Shown here: positions 26,451 through 37,400 of the stretch, piece by piece
How the letters are laid out: each line of letters begins with the position of its first letter
How positions within the stretch are numbered: the first letter of the stretch is position 1
NCBI GenBank assembly: GCA_023101505.1
Contig: LVZA01000001.1
Location: 372,001-436,000 of the forward strand
DNA length: 64,000 bases
Source: Pasteurellaceae bacterium Pebbles2
Lineage (GTDB): Bacteria; Pseudomonadota; Gammaproteobacteria; Enterobacterales; Pasteurellaceae
Reading direction: 5' to 3'
Program-made: the position numbers and the translations under genes
The notes under the pieces: generated by a model
What the model was told of the DNA's origin: nothing
Seen by the model: the letters and a program-made list of their open reading frames with translations, nothing else
The model's database searches: none

Positions 26451-28628
26451 ATGTTAATCAAGTTAAATAGCAAGTTACTCACCGCTTTGCCGATTTTTCT
26501 TGCGGTTAATATTGCGGCGGTATTAATTTGGTTGCTCAACATCACAGCGCAAAGTATGCCGTTAATATTGGGGATTATCGCTGCGGGTTTGGTCGATTTA
26601 GATCATCGATTATCGGGGCGGTTGAAAAATATTTTTTATACTTTAATCGCCTTTTCCGTTTCATCATTAGTTACCCAATATTTTCTGGGGCAAGGCTGGT
26701 TGCTGGTTTTGTCAATGACGGTGATGACCTTTGTGTTCACAATGGTCGGTGCTGTTGGACAACGTTATAGCACGATTGCGTTCGGCACGCTGGTTGTCTC
26801 CCTTTACACTACACTCACCTATTTGCCCCAAACCGCTTGGTATGTTAACCCCTTAATGATTTTATCGGGCACGTTGCTCTATAGCCTAATGACGGTGATT
26901 GTGCATTTGTGCTTTCCCCATCGTCCTTTGCAGGAAAGTGTGAGCCGTTCGTTTATTGCATTGGCAGATTATTTAGATGCCAAAGCGGCGTTTTTCGATC
27001 CTGATGATGTGGAGCAACTTTCGCAAAAACAACTGAGTTTGGCGATGAAAAATAGCCAATTAATCAACGCTTTTAATGAATGTCGCACGGCGTTGTTTTA
27101 CCGTATGCGTGGCAATCATCGCCATTCTTATACTAACCAAATGAGCCGTTATTATATGGCAGCACAAGACATTCACGAACGAGCCAATTCAAGCCATTTT
27201 GATTACAAAGCCCTTGCAACGCAATTAAAAAATACCGATTTAATTTTCCGCATACAGCGTTTGTTGGAATTAGAAGCGCAAGCCTGCCGAGATATTGCGC
27301 AGTGCTTACAGCAAAATCGAGATTTCCAAACTCACTCACGCTTAGAACGAGCGATAAAGGGGATTAGTCAGTCTTTTGAGCTGTATTCGCAACAACATTC
27401 TCACGCCAAAGTGCGGTTAAATATTCAAACATTATTAGAAAATTTGCAGCATATTCATTGGCAATTAGAATCCTTGTCGCAACAGTCTTACAGCAGCGAA
27501 CAAACACAAATTTATAGCGAAAATATCACTGGTTTGGTGAAAATCGCTAACGCTATTAAGCAAAATTTAACCTTTCAATCACAACTTTTCCGCCACGCAA
27601 TGCGCTTGTCGATTGTGGTGTTTATTTGCTGCGCTTTAGTGGAACTGTTTCACTTACAATCAGATCGTGGCTACTGGATTTTGCTCACCGCAATTTTTGT
27701 TTGCCAACCCAATTATTCCGCCACCAAACTGCGCTTGAAACAGCGTATTATCGGCACAATTTTAGGCGTAATCGTCGGCTCTGCCTTGCCTTATATGACC
27801 TCAACCTTGGAAGCCAAACTTGCCGTTGTTGTCATTAGTAGCACGCTGTTTTATTTCTTCCGCAGTAATAATTACAGCTTTTCAACATTTTTTATGACCA
27901 TTCAAGTGCTGGCGAGCTTTGATATTATCGGCTTTAATATTTACGATGCGATGTTGCCACGCTTGGTTGATACCTTTATCGGCACGGGCTTAGCGTGGTT
28001 TGCGGTGAGTTATTTGTGGTCAGATTGGCGTTATTTGCAATTAGACAACGTGGTGCGCCGTGCGATTCAAAGCAATTCCACTTATTTATTGCACATTGTA
28101 AGCCATTTGCAATTCGGCAAAGGTAACGATTTAAAATACCGCATTGCTCGCCGAAATGCACACAACAGCGCAACTTTGCTCAGTTCGACGATTGCCAGTA
28201 TGAATAATGAACCGAAAAAATATGCCAAACATTTACAGCAAGGTTTTGAATTTCTGCAATTAAACACCGCACTTTTGGGCTATATTTCTGCCTTAGGTGC
28301 GTATCGCCGACAAATGCGAGCAATGAAACAAGATATTGATTTTCTTAGCGAATTTTACCCAATTTCAAAAAAAATCATCAATTTACTCAACCACATAGAT
28401 CAACTAAGTGCGGTGCAATTTGAGCCACTTTTTCAAGTGATTAATCAGGCGTTAAAACGTAGCCAAGAGCAACACGAAAATGATGCACGTAATGACAATC
28501 GTAATAATGTGCCGATGCAGCAACTCAATCTTATTACTCAATTATTGCCGAGCCTGCACCACGCAATGCAAGGCACGGTGAAAACAGAAAATCAACAGGA
28601 TAACCAAAATGAAAGCGCCAGCAGTTAA
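26451..28628 (+). CDS. yccS: YccS-like FUSC-family membrane protein
   Basis: 725 residues, with about six membrane helices at the N-terminus, a soluble central domain, and a second hydrophobic block near residues 385-525 including RGYWILLTAIFVCQPNYSATKLRLKQRIIGT, the fusaric-acid-resistance (FUSC) signature. The architecture matches E. coli YccS. Suspected efflux component; the substrate is unknown. Its 3' end overlaps slt by 20 bp. Confidence 0.9.
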   Translation: MLIKLNSKLLTALPIFLAVNIAAVLIWLLNITAQSMPLILGIIAAGLVDLDHRLSGRLKNIFYTLIAFSVSSLVTQYFLGQGWLLVLSMTVMTFVFTMVGAVGQRYSTIAFGTLVVSLYTTLTYLPQTAWYVNPLMILSGTLLYSLMTVIVHLCFPHRPLQESVSRSFIALADYLDAKAAFFDPDDVEQLSQKQLSLAMKNSQLINAFNECRTALFYRMRGNHRHSYTNQMSRYYMAAQDIHERANSSHFDYKALATQLKNTDLIFRIQRLLELEAQACRDIAQCLQQNRDFQTHSRLERAIKGISQSFELYSQQHSHAKVRLNIQTLLENLQHIHWQLESLSQQSYSSEQTQIYSENITGLVKIANAIKQNLTFQSQLFRHAMRLSIVVFICCALVELFHLQSDRGYWILLTAIFVCQPNYSATKLRLKQRIIGTILGVIVGSALPYMTSTLEAKLAVVVISSTLFYFFRSNNYSFSTFFMTIQVLASFDIIGFNIYDAMLPRLVDTFIGTGLAWFAVSYLWSDWRYLQLDNVVRRAIQSNSTYLLHIVSHLQFGKGNDLKYRIARRNAHNSATLLSSTIASMNNEPKKYAKHLQQGFEFLQLNTALLGYISALGAYRRQMRAMKQDIDFLSEFYPISKKIINLLNHIDQLSAVQFEPLFQVINQALKRSQEQHENDARNDNRNNVPMQQLNLITQLLPSLHHAMQGTVKTENQQDNQNESASS

Positions 28629-30681
28629 ACACGTTTTCTTGCGCCTGATGGGCGGCTTCACCTTACTCACCGCAAGTTTCACAAGCCTTGCGACAGATTT
28701 GGCTGAACAGCGAGAAATTTATCGTAAAATCAATGAAATACTTTCTATTTCAAAGAGTGAAAATAGCCAACAACTTGCCACTCAATTATTACAAAAAATC
28801 ACCGATTATCCGCTTTATCCTTATGCGGAATATCAGCTATTAAAAGCGCAAATCGATCAACTTAGTTTGGCACAAATTGAGGCTTATCAGCAGCGCCAAC
28901 CTGAGTTAGCCTTTGCTGAGCGTTTAAAAAAAGAATGGTTAAAGCAACGACAACAAATGCAAGATTGGGCAACAATCTCGGCAAATTCAGCGAAATTAGG
29001 CAATGATCAAGCTACGCAATGTGTGATTTTACAAGCGCAAACCAATATGCTTTTATCGCCACAAGCAGAAAAAAACAATGTTAAAAATGATGAAAAATCC
29101 ACCGCACTTTTGCAAGCCAACTTGCCAAAATTATGGCTTACAGGCAAAAGTCTGCCTAGCCAATGTGATCCGCTTATTGCGCAATGGCACTTGGCTGGCG
29201 GTTTAACGCCTGAATTAGCACGCCAACGAGCGTTGCTCGCTTTTGAAGCGGGCAATAGTAATTTGCTCAACCATTTGCAGCAGCTATTAACCGATGACGC
29301 CAATAAACAATGGGTAGCCGAGTTATTGGATTTATTAAAAAATCCTGAAAAACTCACCGACAGTAATGCACCTTATTATGTCGAAAAATTAACGGCAGAA
29401 AACCCACAGCATCAGCGCATTTTTTCTGCTATTTTGCCCGCTTATCTTCAAAAATTAAGTGAAAATCAGCTTGAACTCGATCCGCAAAAACACGCTCAAC
29501 ATTGGCAAAGCTGGGCAACGCGTTTAGGCATTAACGAAAGCAAAATTTCGGAATGGAAAAAAATTTATTTGAGCAAATTTTTTGACAGTGAAAACGCTAT
29601 TTTTCAGCAATGGCGTGATGAACAATTAACGTTGCTTAAAGATGACAAGCTCATTGAACGCCGTATTCGTATGGCAATTCGAGAAAAAATGCCACAAAAA
29701 AGCTGGCTTGAACTGCTGTCGCCACAAGCGCAACAAAAAGAAGAATGGCAATATTGGATTGCTCAAAATAGCTCGCCTGAGAAAAAACAACAAATTCTTA
29801 CCGCACTTTCAACCCAGCGTAGTTTCTATGCGATATTAGCCGCCAAAGAATTGGGCATTGCTTATCAGCCTGAAATGCTGAGCCTTGCTGATCCAGTCCC
29901 GAATGAGAAAATGGATAGCGAAAAAAGTGACACCACGCAAAATACGGTTGAACCTGTGGAACAACGCTTTGCCAACATATTGGCTCGCATTGCCGAACTA
30001 CGTTATTTAAAAGATGATGTTAATATGAATGCCGAATGGTTGGCGTTATTGAAAGCGGTAAACACCGAACAACAGCTACAACTTGCCAATTACGCAGCGC
30101 AGCAAAACTGGTATGAATTGAGCGTGGAAGCCACCATTCAAGCAAAAGCGTGGGGCTATTTGTCGTTGCGCTTGCCAAATGCCTATGCCGACTGGTTTGA
30201 TTTGCACTTAAACGGTAAAAAAATCAACCGCACTTTTGCAATGGCGATTGCCCGACAAGAAAGTGCGTGGCGTGCCAATGTGAGTTCTTCCGCCGATGCA
30301 CGTGGCTTAATGCAATTATTGCCTAGCACCGCGAAGCTCACCGCACAGCAAGCAAAATTACCTTATCAAAATGAAGCGCAATTATTCGATCCATTTTATA
30401 ATATTATGTTGGGCACAGCTCACTTGCAGCAACTCTATGATAAATATGGTAATAATCGGATTTTAATTGCGGCGGCTTATAATGCAGGCGCACATCGAGT
30501 CGATAAATGGCTGGAAAAATCGCAAGGCAAATTAACAATGGCAGAATTTGTCGCCGCCATTCCGTTTTTTGAAACTCGTGGCTATGTGCAAAATGTGTTG
30601 GCTTATGATGCTTATCAGCAAATTTTACAGCAACAAACGCAAGTTTTGTTTTCCAAAGACGAGCAAGATCGTTTATACTAG
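28609..30681 (+). CDS. slt: Soluble lytic murein transglycosylase
   Basis: Cuts peptidoglycan between MurNAc and GlcNAc, forming the anhydro ring. A signal peptide (ending near SLATD) leads to a long alpha-superhelix and a C-terminal SLT domain. The catalytic glutamate is in IARQESAW, followed by SSADARGLMQLLPSTAK and AAYNAGAHRVDKW. 690 residues; somewhat longer than E. coli Slt70 owing to a polar insert near residues 430-450. It starts inside yccS and precedes trpR, the order seen in E. coli and Haemophilus. Confidence 0.95.
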   Translation: MKAPAVKHVFLRLMGGFTLLTASFTSLATDLAEQREIYRKINEILSISKSENSQQLATQLLQKITDYPLYPYAEYQLLKAQIDQLSLAQIEAYQQRQPELAFAERLKKEWLKQRQQMQDWATISANSAKLGNDQATQCVILQAQTNMLLSPQAEKNNVKNDEKSTALLQANLPKLWLTGKSLPSQCDPLIAQWHLAGGLTPELARQRALLAFEAGNSNLLNHLQQLLTDDANKQWVAELLDLLKNPEKLTDSNAPYYVEKLTAENPQHQRIFSAILPAYLQKLSENQLELDPQKHAQHWQSWATRLGINESKISEWKKIYLSKFFDSENAIFQQWRDEQLTLLKDDKLIERRIRMAIREKMPQKSWLELLSPQAQQKEEWQYWIAQNSSPEKKQQILTALSTQRSFYAILAAKELGIAYQPEMLSLADPVPNEKMDSEKSDTTQNTVEPVEQRFANILARIAELRYLKDDVNMNAEWLALLKAVNTEQQLQLANYAAQQNWYELSVEATIQAKAWGYLSLRLPNAYADWFDLHLNGKKINRTFAMAIARQESAWRANVSSSADARGLMQLLPSTAKLTAQQAKLPYQNEAQLFDPFYNIMLGTAHLQQLYDKYGNNRILIAAAYNAGAHRVDKWLEKSQGKLTMAEFVAAIPFFETRGYVQNVLAYDAYQQILQQQTQVLFSKDEQDRLY

Positions 30682-30684
30682 TCT

Positions 30685-30702
30685 GTACTAGTTTAGTAGT
30701 AT
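30685..30702 (+). promoter_or_regulatory. TrpR operator in front of trpR
   Basis: GTACTAGTTTAGTAGTAT is a near-palindrome with the CTAG half-sites of trp operators. It starts 4 bp after the slt stop and overlaps the only plausible -10 (TATAAA at 30700-30705), as expected for autorepression. A second such site lies before aroG. Confidence 0.65.
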
Positions 30703-30731
30703 AAAAATACCGCAACGCTTTTGGAGGTAAA

Positions 30732-31037
30732 ATGTATATCAGCCGCAATATGGAACAATGGACGCAGTTTATCGAAACGCTACAAGCCGCCTTTGAGCAA
30801 GGTAAAGCGCAAGATTTTTTAACCTTGCTACTTACCGCCGATGAACGAGATGCAGTGGGCTTGCGCTTGCAAATTGTTGCGCAATTATTAGACAAAAATA
30901 TTCCACAACGAGAAATTCAGCAAAATCTCAACACCAGCGCAGCCACGATCACACGAGGCTCAAATATGTTGAAATTAATGGATCAAGATTTTTTAGATTG
31001 GGTAAAAGCACAAGTTGATGAAAAAACAGCTCGCTAA
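30732..31037 (+). CDS. trpR: Trp operon repressor
   Basis: Tryptophan-dependent repressor of aromatic biosynthesis genes. The 101 residues align with TrpR across their length: [20 protein letters not shown] (with the conserved DE..A.GLR core) and a helix-turn-helix [26 protein letters not shown] precedes the ATG. The end overlaps mtgA by 20 bp, implying coupled expression. Confidence 0.96.
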   Translation: MYISRNMEQWTQFIETLQAAFEQGKAQDFLTLLLTADERDAVGLRLQIVAQLLDKNIPQREIQQNLNTSAATITRGSNMLKLMDQDFLDWVKAQVDEKTAR

Positions 31038-31782
31038 ACAATTCTGCCAAAAATTACACCGCACTTTCTGCCGCCTGTGGCAGAGTTCGCCGACAAATTC
31101 AAGGCTTAAAAAGTGCGGTGGGTTTTTGTTGCGTTTTTGCTTAGCTTTTGCCTTATTCACCTTGCTACTCCGCTTTGTGCCGATTCCTTTTTCTTCCTAT
31201 ATGGCGCAACAAAAAATCCAGCACTGGCTTGCGCTGGACTTTGATTACCAATTAAAACACCACTGGGTCAGTTTGGATAATATTTCAGAAAATATCCAAC
31301 TTGCAGTGATTGCCGCCGAAGATCAGCAATTCCCCGACCACAACGGCTTCGACTGGATCGCCATTGAACGAGCATTTAACCATAACCAAAAGTCAAACCG
31401 CATTCGTGGTGCATCAACTATTTCCCAACAAACTGCCAAAAATCTCTATTTATGGCACGGACAAAGCTGGCTACGCAAAGGACTTGAAGTGCCTGTTACC
31501 GTGGCACTAGAAACCTTATGGTCAAAAAAACGCATTTTGGAAGTGTATCTCAACATTGCCGAATTTGGCGACGGAATTTTCGGCGTTGAAGCCGCCAGCC
31601 AACATTATTTCAAAAAATCAGCGAAACAGCTCACCCAATCGGAAGCCGCCCTAATGGCAGCCGTACTCCCCAACCCGATTATTTATAAAATAAAAAAACC
31701 AAGCCGTTACACCAAAATGAAACAGGCTTGGATCTTGCGTCAGATGAATTCGTTGGGAACGGGATATTTGAAAAAGCTATAA
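31018..31782 (+). CDS. mtgA: Monofunctional biosynthetic peptidoglycan glycosyltransferase
   Basis: Polymerises lipid II without transpeptidase activity. One membrane anchor ([16 protein letters not shown], about residues 40-57) is followed by a GT51 domain with the catalytic glutamate in [16 protein letters not shown], then [14 protein letters not shown] and [20 protein letters not shown]. 254 residues from the ATG at 31018. The cytoplasmic N-terminus is partly encoded by two opposed USS cores (31058-31067 and 31110-31119), so that stretch may be shaped by uptake-sequence drive. Confidence 0.95.
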   Translation: MKKQLAKQFCQKLHRTFCRLWQSSPTNSRLKKCGGFLLRFCLAFALFTLLLRFVPIPFSSYMAQQKIQHWLALDFDYQLKHHWVSLDNISENIQLAVIAAEDQQFPDHNGFDWIAIERAFNHNQKSNRIRGASTISQQTAKNLYLWHGQSWLRKGLEVPVTVALETLWSKKRILEVYLNIAEFGDGIFGVEAASQHYFKKSAKQLTQSEAALMAAVLPNPIIYKIKKPSRYTKMKQAWILRQMNSLGTGYLKKL

Positions 31783-31790
31783 AATAAAGC

Positions 31791-32144
31791 TTAAAAATCC
31801 AGTTGCTCCACATTTATACCTAATGCTTCCGCAATTTTCACTCGAGTTGCTTTACGCACGTTTTTGGCTTTTTCATATTGTGAATAAGCCGATTGTGAAA
31901 TGCCTAATTTTTCAGCCACTTCTGCTTGAGTTAAACCCAAATATTCACGCCATGCACGAATAGCCGATAAATTTTGTTTTAAAGCCAAACCCGCCACTTC
32001 ATAAGGCACGCCTGAATTCACATCAACTGTTTGGCTAATATTGGCTTTGCGTTTCAGCCACTCAAAATCAGCGAAAGGCAATACTGCAAAAGCAGGTACG
32101 CCGTGATCATCATTTAAAATTTGGACGTTAGTAAGTGTTGTCAT
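31791..32144 (-). CDS. Xre-family antitoxin, HigA-like
   Basis: 117 residues with a C-terminal helix-turn-helix (REYLGLTQAEVAEKLGISQSAYSQYEKA, about residues 65-92). The N-terminal half is probably the toxin-binding part (VQILNDDHGVPAFAVLPFADFEWL resembles antitoxins that carry a short Phd-like strand). It overlaps the toxin gene by 17 bp and lies downstream of it, the reversed order typical of HigBA-type systems. ATG at 32144 rather than the GTG one codon earlier. Confidence 0.82.
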   Translation of the reverse strand: MTTLTNVQILNDDHGVPAFAVLPFADFEWLKRKANISQTVDVNSGVPYEVAGLALKQNLSAIRAWREYLGLTQAEVAEKLGISQSAYSQYEKAKNVRKATRVKIAEALGINVEQLDF

Positions 32145-32379
32145 CACGTTTTCTCACTTCTTCAATAGAAACTATGCTCATTATATCGTTTTGAATGTTA
32201 AACAATACCCTATAATTTCCGACACGGAAACGGTATTGATATTTATGATTAGTTAATGTTTTTACATTACGGCAATACGGAAAATGTTTTAATTCAGCAC
32301 AACGTTCATAAATTTCAATCCCTTGTGGAATTTTCCGTAATTGCTTCATCGCTTTAGGTTGGAAAATGATTTCGACCAT
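32128..32379 (-). CDS. RelE/ParE-superfamily toxin
   Basis: 83-residue basic protein: MVEIIFQPKAMKQLRKIP, then HKYQYRFRVGNYRVLFNI, a classical RelE core with conserved Arg (RFRVGNYR), and a final IEEVRKRDDNTY. Such proteins usually cleave mRNA on the ribosome. The start at 32379 follows GGAG; an earlier frame opening at 32397 lacks one. First gene of the pair with the Xre antitoxin. Catalytic residues were not checked against a structure. Confidence 0.82.
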   Translation of the reverse strand: MVEIIFQPKAMKQLRKIPQGIEIYERCAELKHFPYCRNVKTLTNHKYQYRFRVGNYRVLFNIQNDIMSIVSIEEVRKRDDNTY

Positions 32380-32529
32380 AACACGCTCCGAAAACACTTA
32401 TATTTTATAAGATTAAATAAATAAATCAAGTAATTTATAAGAAAAAAAAGAAGAAATAAGGTTGAAAAATATTATGAAAGATAAAATGGCGGTTGTCTGA
32501 GAAAGTTTTGTGATGTTTATTCCAAAAAC

Positions 32530-32568
32530 AAAGTGCGGTCAAAAACTGACACATTTTTGATCGCGCTT
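32530..32568 (-). terminator. USS-dyad hairpin after pgi
   Basis: AAAGTGCGGTCAAAAA and TTTTTGATCGCGCTT form an imperfect stem 20 bp past the pgi stop; the second arm has a degenerate uptake core (GCGCTT for GCACTT). Confidence 0.5.
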
Positions 32569-32587
32569 GAGTTTAGTTAAGGCTTAA

Positions 32588-34237
32588 TTATCGCCACGCT
32601 TTAAACTGGTTGATTAAACCGTTGGTTGAGCTGTCGTGGCTTGAAATGGTTTCGTTGCCTTTGAGTTCTGGCAAGATGCGGTTGGCTAATTGTTTGCCGA
32701 GTTCAACGCCCCATTGGTCGAAGCTGAAAATATTGAAGATGACGCCTTGTACGAAAATTTTGTGTTCGTACATTGCAATCAATGCACCTAAAGTAAATGG
32801 GGTGATTTTTTTCAATAAAATTGAGTTAGTTGGTTTATTACCTGTGAACACTTTGAATGGCACGATGTCTTTCACTTGTTCTAATGATTTGCCTGCTTTG
32901 ACGAACTCATCTTCCACCACCGCTTGGCTTTTACCGAACGCAAGCGCTTCGGTTTGTGCGAAGAAGTTAGATAGCAATTTATCGTGGTGATCTGCTAATG
33001 GGTTGTGGCTTTGTGCTGGGGCAATGAAATCACACGGAATTAAGGTTGTGCCTTGGTGAATTAATTGATAGAACGCGTGCTGACCATTTGTGCCTGGTTC
33101 GCCCCAAATAATCGGACCAGTTTGATAGCTGTTGATGACTTTGCCATCACGCCCAACATATTTACCATTCGATTCCATATTGCCTTGTTGGAAATAGGCA
33201 GCGAAACGGTGCATATATTGGTCATACGGCAGAATTGCTTCGGTTTGTGCGCCAAGGAAGTTGGTGTTCCACAAGCCAATTAATGCTAATGTCGTTGGGA
33301 TATTTTGCTCAACTGGTGCGGTGCGGAAGTGTTTATCCATTTCGTATGCACCGCTTAATAAGGCTTCAAAGTTTTCAAAACCGACAGAAAGTGCGATTGA
33401 AAGACCGATAGCTGACCATAATGAATAACGGCCACCAACCCAGTCCCAAAAGCCAAACATATTGTCAGTGTCGATACCAAATTTAGCCACTTCAGCAGCG
33501 TTAGTTGACAGCGCCGCAAAGTGTTTAGCCACGTGTCTTTCATCTTTTGCCGTTGCTAAGAACCAATCACGAGCAGACAATGCGTTGGTCATTGTTTCTT
33601 GGGTGGTAAAGGTTTTTGATGCAACCAAGACTAGCGTGGTTTCTGGGTTCACTTTTTTCAAGGTTTCTGCAATGTGCGTACCGTCCACGTTAGAAACAAA
33701 GTGCATATTTAAGTGATTTTTATATGGACGCAAGGCTTCTGTTACCATATACGGCCCTAGGTCTGAACCGCCGATCCCAATGTTGATCACATCAGTAATC
33801 GCCTTGCCTGTGTAGCCTTTCCATTCACCTGAAATCACACGATTTGTGAACGATTTCATTTTTGCCAAAACTTCGTTGACATCAGCCATTACGTCTTTGC
33901 CATCTACAAAAACAGGATTGTTTGAGCGATTACGCAATGCGGTGTGTAGCACGGCACGATCTTCTGTACGGTTAATTTTCTCACCGCTGAACATCGCTTC
34001 TGTTGCACCTGCAAGATCGCATTCTTGCGCTAGTTGGCGTAATAAATTTAAGGTTTGTTGATTAACATTATTTTTTGAATAATCTACTAAGATTTCGTTG
34101 TTGAACGACAAGCTGTAATTTTGGTAGCGATTTGGATCTTGTTGGAATAATTCGCTAATGGTGGTGTCGCCAAAGGCTACTTTGTGCTGTTCAAGCGCTT
34201 GCCACGCTTTGGTACTGGTTGGATTGATATTTTTCAT
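32588..34237 (-). CDS. pgi: Glucose-6-phosphate isomerase
   Basis: Interconverts glucose 6-phosphate and fructose 6-phosphate in glycolysis. Signatures: [16 protein letters not shown] near residue 150, SKTFTTQET near residue 210, the [12 protein letters not shown] segment with catalytic His near residue 385, and the C-terminal [13 protein letters not shown]. 549 residues, as in E. coli, from the ATG at 34237 (AAGGA six bases before). An in-frame opening reaching 34297 has no ribosome site. Confidence 0.97.
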   Translation of the reverse strand: MKNINPTSTKAWQALEQHKVAFGDTTISELFQQDPNRYQNYSLSFNNEILVDYSKNNVNQQTLNLLRQLAQECDLAGATEAMFSGEKINRTEDRAVLHTALRNRSNNPVFVDGKDVMADVNEVLAKMKSFTNRVISGEWKGYTGKAITDVINIGIGGSDLGPYMVTEALRPYKNHLNMHFVSNVDGTHIAETLKKVNPETTLVLVASKTFTTQETMTNALSARDWFLATAKDERHVAKHFAALSTNAAEVAKFGIDTDNMFGFWDWVGGRYSLWSAIGLSIALSVGFENFEALLSGAYEMDKHFRTAPVEQNIPTTLALIGLWNTNFLGAQTEAILPYDQYMHRFAAYFQQGNMESNGKYVGRDGKVINSYQTGPIIWGEPGTNGQHAFYQLIHQGTTLIPCDFIAPAQSHNPLADHHDKLLSNFFAQTEALAFGKSQAVVEDEFVKAGKSLEQVKDIVPFKVFTGNKPTNSILLKKITPFTLGALIAMYEHKIFVQGVIFNIFSFDQWGVELGKQLANRILPELKGNETISSHDSSTNGLINQFKAWR

Positions 34238-34387
34238 CATATTTCCTTTTGATTTGAGATAATAAAAAAGTTTATCGCCTATTCTGCCCTTTGCCACGCG
34301 GAGACATAAACAAAAGTGCGGTGTAAAATAGCGAAGAATTTGTTAAAAATAAATCTGTTCGGATATGGTGTTAAAGTATAGCACAAA

Positions 34388-34417
34388 ATAAAAAATGCAA
34401 CCCGAAAGTTGCATTTT
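34388..34417 (-). terminator. Terminator of the trimeric autotransporter gene
   Basis: AAAATGCAAC, loop of six, GTTGCATTTT followed on the minus strand by TTTATTTT. It stands 22 bp after the stop codon. Confidence 0.85.
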
Positions 34418-34438
34418 AAATTAATGATTAAATAAAAA

Positions 34439-37400
34439 TTACCACTGGTAACCCACACTTGCCGCTGCGCCTGAGTCGCCGCGTGTGTTACTGTTCACAG
34501 AGAATTTCACGCCAATTTTTCCGTTATCGGATAAGCGAGAATAACCCACTGCCATTGCGCCTTCACCACGGTATGTACCTACACCTGCAGATACCATTGA
34601 CTTACCAGGTTCAGTTACGTGATAGAGGTTACCAGCAGCCATTGCGCCTGCGATACCAGCACGTAAGCCTTTATCAACTTTGTTGATACGGTTATTTATG
34701 CCGCCAATTTCATCTTTTAACTGACCTAAGTTCACTGCATCGGTAGGCGCTGTGCCTCGTGCTACGTTAGTGATTTTCTTGTTACCTGCGCTAATGCCGT
34801 TATTGTTAATTTGAACATTATTCGCTGGATTGCTATCTGTGCCCACTGTAACCGCTTCAACTGCGATCTCTTTGCTTAAGCCATAAGTAACTTTATGGCC
34901 ATCTTGTGCCACTTCTAAGTTTTTACCTGCTGCATAAGTTACGGTATCGCCAGCTTTCACTTTCACGCCAGTTTTACTTGGTGCGCTCACAACTTGGTTA
35001 TTGTGTTTTTCAGAATTGATACGATGACCTGCTGAATTAACCGCTTTCACTACATCGCCTGCTGTTGCAAGTGCGTTTGGTGAAGCTGGAGCTTTAACCA
35101 CGCCATCATCGCCAGCCGCAGCGATTGGTGAAGTATTTGCTGAAATATTGCCGTCTTTATCGAATTTAATCGTTGTGCCGTCAACTTTTGCATCATATTT
35201 CACGCTGGTTACGCCAGTTTTAGGATCTGTCTCAATGCTTGCTGTTGTGCCATTACCGCTGGTGAAATTCACTTTATCAGATGGTTTCACTAAGCCTTTG
35301 TCTTCGCCGTCAGCTTGAATACCCCATCCACTGTTGTTGATCGCATTTGCCACCGTTGTTGCGTTGACTAATTTATCGCCTTCACCTGGTGCTGGTGGTA
35401 ATACTTGACCTGGTCGAGTAATTGCCTGATTTACATTCGTATTCACAACTGTACCATCTGGCGCTGTTTCCGTCGTGGTGGTCGTTGTTGTTACGACACC
35501 TGTCTTAGGATCGATGCTGTATTCCGTTTTGGTCGTTACTGTATTGCCAGCAGGGTTAGTGCTTGTGTTTTCTACTGGTGCTGTTGGTGCTTCGGTGTGT
35601 AATTCAGTGGTTGCCACATCAAATTTAACCGTTGTGGTCGTTACTTCTTTACCGTCTTTGTTCACACCTTTCACGGTAGCGATTTGAGCCACTGTACCGT
35701 TGCCGTCAGCAAAACGCAATTCATCGTTCGGGTTCACTTTTTCATCAACTGCAGCTGCACCTGTTTTAAACTCAGTTGCTTTATCATTGATTGCGCCTTT
35801 GTCAGCGTGTCCAACTGTAAAGCCAGATTTTTGAATAGCATCGCCCACTGCATTACCGGTTACAAAGTTTGCGCCGCTGCTGTTTGGTTTTGCCACCACT
35901 TGATCAGCAGGAACTGGTGTCGCACCAGCATTTGGTTTGCCGTTTGCATCTAAATCGCTTGGTGCGTAGTAATTGCCGTCAGTACCACGAACAATAGGTG
36001 TTGTTGTAACTGGTTTTGCACCTGTGTTTGGTTTGCCATCTGCATCAAGATCTCCTGCTGCGTAGTAGTTACCGTCAGCACCTTTCACAGAACCTGCAGG
36101 CACGCTAACTTGGTCATCAGAGCTTGGAATTACTTCGCCTGCGGCAATACTGATATTGATGTTACGAACACCATTTGCATCGGTTTCGCCTGTAACTTCA
36201 ATGCCGTTTTTGCCGTTGAATTTCACTTCATTTGCATTACGCACGTCATCAGAATAATCGTTGCCGTTAGCAGAAACGACCCAGCCCATTTTCTTCAAAT
36301 CGCCCACAGTAGCGGCATTATTTGGATTACTTGAGTTCAAGTCTGCCAAGCCTGCATACGGGCTATCTTCACTTGCTGGCGTGGTTGGCTCAACGGCCGC
36401 TGCATCTGCTTTTGGCTGACCTTTTTCATCTAAGTCAGACGGTTTGTAATATTTATCGCCTACTTTAGACAATGGTGCACCGTTTTCATCTTTTGCACCG
36501 TCTAATGTATTTGTACCGCTCGCCACATTACCCAGTGTTGTTGGTGCGCCAATTTCATTTGGAGCAGCCGCAGGGTTGACTAAGTTTGTGCTTAAATCTC
36601 CAGCAGCAACTTCAGTCGTTGTCGGATTACCTTTATCGTCCAATGTATAGAATTTATCGCCCACTTTCGCCACTGGCGTACCGTCTGGAGCAGTATAAGT
36701 AATTGGCAAGCCAGTTACGCTGTATGTAACGTTCGCCATCAAAGCGTCCGCACTCATTGTAATGTTTGCAATAGTATTTGCACCATTATTGAAATTCACA
36801 ATATCGTATGGTTTAACAAAATCTTTTGGCGCACCGTTTTCTTGCAAGTTCCAACCTTCATTCAAAATATCAGCCACAGTTGCTGCAGTATTTGGCGAAG
36901 TTTTATCTGCGCCGTCGCCAATATTCGTTGGTGCAGCTTGATTGGTCGTCCCTGTTTGCACACCTGGTTGCTCTGGGTCTGCTTTATTGGTTGTGTCAGG
37001 TAACGTAGGAATTAATGGAGTTGATGAACCAGTACCGTCAGTCGGAATAGCCTCAATTTTGTCTTGCAAACCCTTGGTAATTAAATAAAGCTGCGAGCCA
37101 TTGATGGCATCAGTAGAAGTCTCAGAAATTACACCTGCTGCCACGTTTTTGATTTGGCGTTCTTTATCTCTCGCACCAACAGAAACAACCATATCTTTCA
37201 CACCACGCCCAGCGAAGCCCGAGTAAGTTGTACCGTTTACAGTTGCAGAATTAGTATCTTTTGCTGCTTGACCGTCAGCTCCCCAACCTTGAGCTGAATC
37301 TGTACCATAAAGGCTAGATTCATCACCCAATATCACCGCACCAGTAATTAAACGGCCCGGCTTAGTACCAGTAGTGTCGGTAGAGCCTGTTGGTGTTACT

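Noticed and set aside
35405-36334. Several antisense frames inside the adhesin (65 to 89 residues)
   Set aside because: They run through a long, well-conserved coding region, have cysteine-rich low-complexity shadow compositions and lack ribosome sites.
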